In this document: in pieces, positions 58,401 through 64,000 of the stretch
How positions within the stretch are numbered: the stretch's first letter is position 1
How the letters are laid out: each line of letters begins with the position of its first letter
Source of the DNA: Owenia fusiformis
Taxonomy: Eukaryota > Annelida > Polychaeta > Sabellida > Oweniidae
Direction: 5' to 3'
Length of the DNA stretch: 64,000 nt
Assembly: GCA_903813345.2 (NCBI GenBank)
Contig: CAIIXF020000009.1
Span: forward strand, 22,655,759 to 22,719,758
The notes under the pieces: model-generated
Seen by the model: the letters and a program-made list of their open reading frames with translations, nothing else
What the model was told of the DNA's origin: nothing
The model's database searches: none
Program-made: the position numbers and the translations under genes

Positions 58401-61400
58401 AAAGAGATTCATACGATACAGCAGATGGTGATCAACTGATGCTGGCAAAATCAAATTCACACAGAGATGAATATTTCAATGGTCATCATAGTGATAGTTA
58501 CTATGGAGATGATCATCATAGCAACAGCCAATATGGTGACAAGCATAGCAACAAGAGTAGAAAGACTAAAGAACAATATGGAGGGAATAAAAATAATATG
58601 GGCAATAGTAAAGCTAGTGGATACAATCATCAATACAGTGATAGCGAGCATAGTAATAAGCATGATGAATGTAGAAGTGATGCAAGTTGCCATGGAAATA
58701 AAAGAGATGATCGCAGCAACAAAAGCTGTTCATGCAGTAAAACAGAAGTGATTTGCAACCGTGACAGCCATGGCAGAAATGGTCACATTTGTGGAGGTGG
58801 ACACACAGACAGGTGTCACCATAGCAGCATAAACAATGACATATGTTACCATAAAAACATAATATGCTGCCAAGATACAGTGATACTGAAATACAATAAT
58901 TGTGAAGGGGATAACTACAACCACCTCTACAAAGACAGCCCTCCAAAACGAGGTCAGGACCCAAGCAATGTAAACAACTGCCCAAAACACAGCCAAAACT
59001 CAATAGGTGGTAGCAGTAGCTCAACTGAGAGGAATAACTGCCAGTGTCTCCATGGCAACATGAATAAATGTCAACAACGCAGCACTCCCTCCCTACATCA
59101 GGTGTCTCCTAGTCAGGTGAGACCTGGGCCAATCAGAAGATGGGATAGTGCCCACTCCTGTATCTATGTACCTGAACCTTCCCCCTCCCACACAGGAGCA
59201 GCTGAACAGTCTGCCCACTATAACCAGAACAGGAGAGACAGGTCAGTGAAAATTACAGCAGTGTAATTACCTCTCACTTAATACTTAAAGAAATGTAACT
59301 AAAATGCAGTCTGCATGATATCTGAATTGTTCTTTAGGACATTAAAACGAGGCTTCATGGATCACCTCCACAAGAAGTATCAGATCTGATGACTAGCTCA
59401 ACTAGATGCACTTTTATGCACAAAAGTTCATACCTTTGAAATTAAGGAGGAGAACATATTTATTTGACACCCTGTATATATATATTTGCAGCTATGACAA
59501 CCACTTTGTGCATCGTCAGCGTGCAGGGAATGATGAGATGCCCCCACCACCCCCAAGTGAACACACAGTAGAGGGACAGGGTAAAGGGGATGAAAACCAA
59601 GCAAAAGATACAGATATTCTGCAATGTGAGTATAAACCCCAATGCATATGTAGTAGATAGTTGCTTGATGAACAGATTATCAGAAATAAGAATTACCCAT
59701 TCAACTCATTTAGGAGTATAAAACCCAAGTCTAATGTTTATTAATTACTTACTCTGCAATTGAAAATAAATGAAATTATGAATACAAATAGAGATGAAAA
59801 TTAGAAAAGAATTTTAAGTTTGAAACTGAATGGATTGAGAGTTATCACCTGATTAAGATTAAGGAAACAAAAGGCAAAAATCAAGAAGTGGGAAATACTG
59901 ACCTTTGCAACAATTTGAATTTTCACATGATGCTCTGTCATAGAATAGTTTAAGCTGTAACCAATCAGATTTCAGATATGTGGTTACACCATGAACAACC
60001 AGATATAAGATAAACACATTTACCTTTCAGCATTACATGGGAAAGTATCAGGAATGCTGGGAAAACTCCAAGACAAAAACAAGCCAGTGAGTATGAATTT
60101 TCTTTGAGAAATCTGTATTTAGAATTAAAATGGAAAAGTGCATTATCGAGTTAATGAAATATTTGGTCATGAAAAGGTATTATTTCTGGACACCAATGGA
60201 TGGTGGCATTAACATAACACCAGTTGTCCCTTTCGAAAATAAACATGTACTGAAGAAACCTTTGAAATTGTACAATAGCATATATGTTAGCCTTGCCCCA
60301 AGTCGGTCTCTTTTACTTATCTTGATTTCTATTATGACCGCCTTGTACCAAAGAGAAAGCCACGTGCTTTACCGACAGTTTGTTTATGTCGGTGATTTTG
60401 ACCAATAGCACACGATCTTTCAATGTCTAAATTTAGGTTACAAACACACGAGGTAATACAGTTGTTGATTTTGCTCCAATCAGCAATTTAGTATTGGAAC
60501 CTTTGATAGTGGCATTGTGGGAAGTCCTACCTCGCTTTACTTTCATCAGCTAGCAAAACTGAAAATGACCCTCGCAAAATCGATAAACGTTTTATTTGCT
60601 AAATATAATTGAAAGTAATTTGAATGTAGTGAACCGATTTAATATCAGAAAGTTGATGACTGATCAGTTCACATATAAACACTTATAGTTATGCTGTGAA
60701 AAGGATAATGAAAAGTTATTATGGTTCTGGTGAATGCGTTTTATTTGTAAGGGAGATGCCTGGATTTGCAGACTGCAAGCATGCCGCATATAACTTCACA
60801 ACCGCATGGCGAACCAAGGGAAAGATCAATACCCAGTGATTTCAGCGGGAAGTGGCGTTTCGTTCAGTGGATGAGCTGCGCGCGCACGCATAAATGTGAT
60901 TATCCAATATAATTAGGGGAGGGCTATTTGAAATAGTTTTTGGTCTTAGGCGCGACCCAGGGCTGATGTCTTAAGGACATTTCGTTGAAAATGAGCCATT
61001 CGGCTGATAATTGGTGAGAGTTTGCGATCTTATAATGTATAACTGTTACTCAGACACATATTTTGACACGATTCTGTTGGAAATAAGCTTTGAACCGAGA
61101 GATATTCACGATTGATATGCACATTTTTGATTGTGCCATTGCTTTTCCATTGCACAATCCATGTATTGATAGAAGAAACATTAATAATGCAGATTGGTTT
61201 ACCTTCAATACATGGCAGACACTACATATCGGTCTATTAATACCAGTTTGTGCCTTAAATAGTTTTATATTTCCATCCACGGCCTGGAGCCTGTGTGTGT
61301 TTGTCTCTTATGTGTATGCTTGTGCATGGACTTCTAATCACTAGCAGAATTTAACATGATGCAAACTCGACATTATAACTCATGCTGTAACATTTTGACT

Positions 61401-63243
61401 TCGCTGGAAAACAATAGGAATTATTTTTCTTGCCAATCAATCATGAATCACAATCAAAATTTCAGAATGAGCAATCAGGCAATGTAGATCCAAATCAAGT
61501 TATAACATTATATGATATTCAGCAAGAAGTCCGGTAGAAATACAGAATATTTAAACATCAAAGCTGAAAGTTAAAAGCTAATCTGTCAATTTTCTGTCTG
61601 CAAAAGAGCGTTTACATTTGACACAATAACAGACTGAGGCTTTGAAATCTAGGATTCCCCAGGAAAATATGACGTCATACTAATTAGCATAAGGATTTCC
61701 CTATTGGTTTGGGTCGAGCCTTGTTCGAAAACACAATCCATAAATACATGCTAATTTCTAAGGAGATAGGAAGTGTATAACGTGTTTATCGATTTTGTTT
61801 AAATATTTAATCAATTATCAAATTGTTTAAGTGGATAAAGTGGTCACACTTGCTTCAATTCATAGCGAAATCGACGGATAGAAACTGACCGAATTCCCGA
61901 TATCCTACCCCGTATTACTGTAGGCTATAAGCACAGTGACCTACAGAGGGCGCTATCACAAACAAGTACTGCACGAACCGATAAATTCCCGGGTATTGTA
62001 ACGCCCTTGGGCGAACATGTGGATTTATTTATTGATTTTTGTGTATGACTACCGCTATTGGCTAATGCTATAGGGCACGCGTAATAGTTGGTGCATAATT
62101 TATCATAATAACAGTGGAGATGTATCGGATTACACAAGGCGGTAATAATTCAAGATCAGATAAAGTAAAAAATACCGACTTGGGGCAAGGCTACATATAT
62201 GTATGTAAAAGAAATATAAAAATGTACCATTTCCATTTCTATGTGATATCAACCAATCCAATAACTTATCCTATCAGATATTCAAAGAGAAACGATCATG
62301 TCCCGAACTCATCAATATTTTCCATAATAACGCAGATGCGAGTAGGTAGTTACCAGATTCACCACCAGGTGGCTCGTTCGGGTCAGATAGCATGGCGGGT
62401 ATAGTAGAAAGTTCCCTTTAACTTAAATTACATCTATTTGCGTGGTTCAATTTTCATATAACCCTTATGTATCTAATAGTTATGCAAATTAAAATATGTC
62501 CAGTAAAAGAAAATGTTATCTGTCCAATACAAGAAAAGATAATTCACTTTTTGTGATTTTCTAACATGGGGTCTATTAGGAATCAACCCGAACAAGAAGT
62601 CACATTTTCAAAAAAAATTAAATTTTCAAAGTTGATAGACAATTTTCGAAACCATATTTCTAGATGTACATTTCATTACATTCTTTCTACTCGCATGTAG
62701 TCTATTCTCTAGAAAGTATAAAATGAAAACAACAATATGCCTGGCTGGCTGGTTTAAAATATGAAACCCTAGAGCCAGGTTTTATATCATCATATTCTAA
62801 ATATCAGCACGGTTTTAAGAAATAGCTTCACATAAATAATGACAAGTCAATGTTTATAGAGATGTAACATCTGGTTGAAAACACATTTCACGTCTAAATA
62901 ATAAACCAGGTAGCTTCACATATGGTACTAATTGTTTTTCAAACAACAATGCAATACATGTTTGTTTGTCTTGAATGACATGATTAAAATTGGATGGAAA
63001 AATATATGAAGTTAAAGTGAATTTTTTTTCAATTATAGAAATTAGTGACTTATTAGTGAAAATAGTGACTTATCTAATCCTCAGACATTCCAAAGCTATA
63101 ATTTGAATGTTAAGTATAATTTACAAAAAGTAACCAATTATGTGGATTGATTTCAGTCTCAAGGATCTAAGCAGCCGCCACCCCCTCCCCCTAGAGACAG
63201 GAGCAGCCAGAGACCTCACCTCAGACCCTCTATGCAGATGTGA
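55408..63243 (+). CDS. Single-pass type I membrane protein with long basic/polyproline tail (9 exons), unrecognised
   Basis: Exons 55408-56639, 56894-57077, 57325-57485, 57788-57893, 58096-58173, 58259-59241, 59492-59625, 60031-60086, 63157-63243. They total 3021 nt, in phase, 1006 residues. A signal peptide covers residues 1-25. The outer part (26-290) is acidic, has few cysteines and several N-glycosylation sequons (NDT, NNT, NRT, NAS). One transmembrane helix (about 292-317) ends in CCCKRRK, a likely palmitoylation and stop-transfer site. The 690-residue inner tail holds Lys/Arg clusters (GRPKKKRGSE, GPKKTRAHRSSKRRARLKE) like nuclear-localisation or AT-hook motifs, a His/Asn/Cys/Ser-rich low-complexity region (about 660-830), and two polyproline runs (PPPPPP near the end), ligands for SH3, WW or EVH1 domains. 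A membrane-to-cytoskeleton or cleaved-tail signalling role is a guess. Poly(A) signals follow at 63595 and 63619. Confidence 0.8.
57700..57785. repeat. Short 'catgagtc' repeats before exon 4 of the membrane-protein gene
   Basis: ATGAGTC occurs at least four times in 75 bp, mostly followed by ACCACATG-like sequence, and stops at the exon's acceptor. Unlike the four junction arrays it does not copy exon sequence. Confidence 0.5.
59340..59476. mobile_element. Half copy of the TACAGGGTGTC MITE, next to an exon acceptor
   Basis: CTCCACAAGAAGTATCAGAT, ACTTTTATGCACAAAAGTTC and ATTTATTTGACACCCTGTA match the element at 36586-36816 in reverse complement. Its end is 15 bp before the exon that starts at 59492. 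Confidence 0.75.
60440..60960. promoter_or_regulatory. CpG-rich patch in the last intron of the membrane-protein gene
   Basis: Unusually rich in CpG for this window (GCTGCGCGCGCACGC near 60870). It contains a CCAAT motif (GCTCCAATCAGC near 60474), TTGTGGGAAGTCC near 60515 and GCGGGAAGTGGCG near 60846, which resemble ETS/E2F/ZNF143-type sites. It could be an internal promoter or enhancer; no coding exon was found next to it. Confidence 0.35.
61670..61954. promoter_or_regulatory. CRE palindrome and a CTCF-like motif
   Basis: TGACGTCA at 61670 is a perfect CRE. CTATTGGTTT near 61700 is a CCAAT motif. CCTACAGAGGGCGCT at 61940-61954 resembles the CTCF core. Motif matches only. Confidence 0.35.
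62325..62690 (+). repeat. Dispersed repeat family R2 with CTCF-like motif (copy 3)
   Basis: TAACGCAGATGCGAGTAGGT, CCACCAGGTGGC at 62362, GTCAGATAGCATGGCGGGTA, AAATATGTCCAGTAAAAGAA and CCATATTTCTAGATGTAC match copy 1 at 23155 in the same order. Confidence 0.75.
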
Positions 63244-63594
63244 AGTCAAAGACTCCCTAACATATCCTTAAGACCTTAATGCATATGTGTTGTATATAGA
63301 AGCCAGCACACTCAATACAGATTTGTGCCTCCCCCTCCCTCACTTTCACAGTGGTGATATAAAGACAGACCAAGCCCAGTATCTTGCACAATACAATGCC
63401 ACCAATATGACATGAGCTCGATAAGTTGCAATATTTGTTACACAGACACAGATTTTGAATTTTCTTATATCACCATTCTCTTAAACATGAACCATGGTTG
63501 CTGAGCTTACCCTTTTACATGTAAGTGAATTTAAAACCGCGAAAACTGAATGCGGTCAATGATCCGTATTTCACTGTTTTCAATTATTCAATTC

Positions 63595-63624
63595 AATAAA
63601 TGCATTTTTTATTTATTCAATAAA
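63595..63624 (+). terminator. Poly(A) signals of the membrane-protein gene
   Basis: Two AATAAA hexamers, at 63595 and 63619, about 355-380 nt after the stop codon. Confidence 0.55.
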
Positions 63625-64000
63625 GAGCTTTGTATCATATTCAAATCAAAGTCACTGCACAGTGTATATAGTTGTTGTATATAATTTTAGTATCTATTTA
63701 TACATTTACATGCATGTGTACCACTCTAGTTGTTTTGAGAATAAATTTAGATTAAATAAAATATGATGGTTTGGGTTATATTTCAAGGTCACATTAATTT
63801 GATTTGAGAAGGAGAATTTATGATGTTGATCTTCAGAATGGATCAGAAAGAAAGATAAATATTTGGCGACATTTCAGAAAATAATTGCTGGAGTGTACAT
63901 TAAAAAATTTATGAGGAAATGGCACTTTATTCTATCATTAATCAAGTATTCAATACTACCATATATATATACCATATACTGTAAAATTTTCGCTGACAAA
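63625..64000. other. Downstream AT-rich sequence; no gene seen
   Basis: No coding region or clear repeat. The upstream part of ASH2L may lie beyond this end on the minus strand. Confidence 0.4.

Noticed and set aside
58614-59024. 136-codon Cys/His-rich minus-strand frame
   Set aside because: It is the antisense of exon 6 of the membrane-protein gene; its composition mirrors the His/Asn/Ser-rich sense codons.
60130-60408. 92-codon plus-strand frame
   Set aside because: Lies in the last intron of the membrane-protein gene, AT-rich codons, no motif and no splice support.
61090-61344. 84-codon plus-strand frame with hydrophobic end
   Set aside because: No homology that I recognise, no promoter or splice context; chance frame in an intron.

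Overview
The window is nuclear DNA of an invertebrate animal. It is AT-rich, its genes are split by GT-AG introns, and the gaps are full of short inverted-repeat transposons (MITEs) and minisatellites. The conserved proteins (Unkempt, ASH2L, geranylgeranyl diphosphate synthase) stay close to vertebrate versions, and sigma-class GST and somatomedin-B proteins are typical of marine invertebrates. A slowly evolving lophotrochozoan or ambulacrarian such as a mollusc, brachiopod or hemichordate fits, but I cannot name the phylum from sequence alone.

Layout. 354-2351 (-): intronless secreted or GPI-anchored protein with a somatomedin-B domain. 7745-21427 (-): complete 16-exon Unkempt (UNK) gene, six CCCH fingers plus a C-terminal RING, 859 codons in frame. 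27102-43710 (+): complete 10-coding-exon GGPS1 gene, 315 codons. Its 9.7-kb fourth coding intron holds a complete five-exon sigma GST gene on the other strand (38006-33376). 48150-52836 (-): the last four coding exons of ASH2L; the upstream exons are not seen in the window. One ASH2L intron holds an opposite-strand three-exon gene for a 96-residue secreted protein (49915-51474). 55408-63243 (+): nine-exon gene for a 1006-residue single-pass membrane protein that I do not recognise. If the rest of ASH2L lies beyond 64000, this gene also sits inside an ASH2L intron. All exon chains were joined by hand and checked for phase.

The most unusual signal is a recurring one. Four exon-intron junctions in three genes are each spanned or abutted by a local tandem array that copies exon end plus splice site: UNK exon 15 donor (42-bp units), GGPS1 exon 5 acceptor (about 107-bp units), GGPS1 exon 6 donor (seven 89-bp units, each with a consensus donor) and the small secreted gene's exon 2 donor (33-bp units). 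Several copies keep working-looking splice sites, and some would add in-frame residues if used.

Other notable structure: a 2.3-kb cluster of nested palindromic elements with a 666-bp tandem unit in GGPS1; a dispersed repeat family whose intronic copies all lie in the sense direction of their host gene and twice end at a 3' splice site; a repeat family carrying a CTCF-like motif; TTAA-flanked and TA-flanked MITEs; a LINE 3' fragment; and a decayed mariner-type transposase fragment. The proteins do not form an obvious shared pathway. UNK is an RNA-binding translational regulator, GGPS1 makes the prenyl donor for protein prenylation, ASH2L is a histone H3K4 methyltransferase subunit, and the GST is a detoxification or prostaglandin-isomerase type enzyme.
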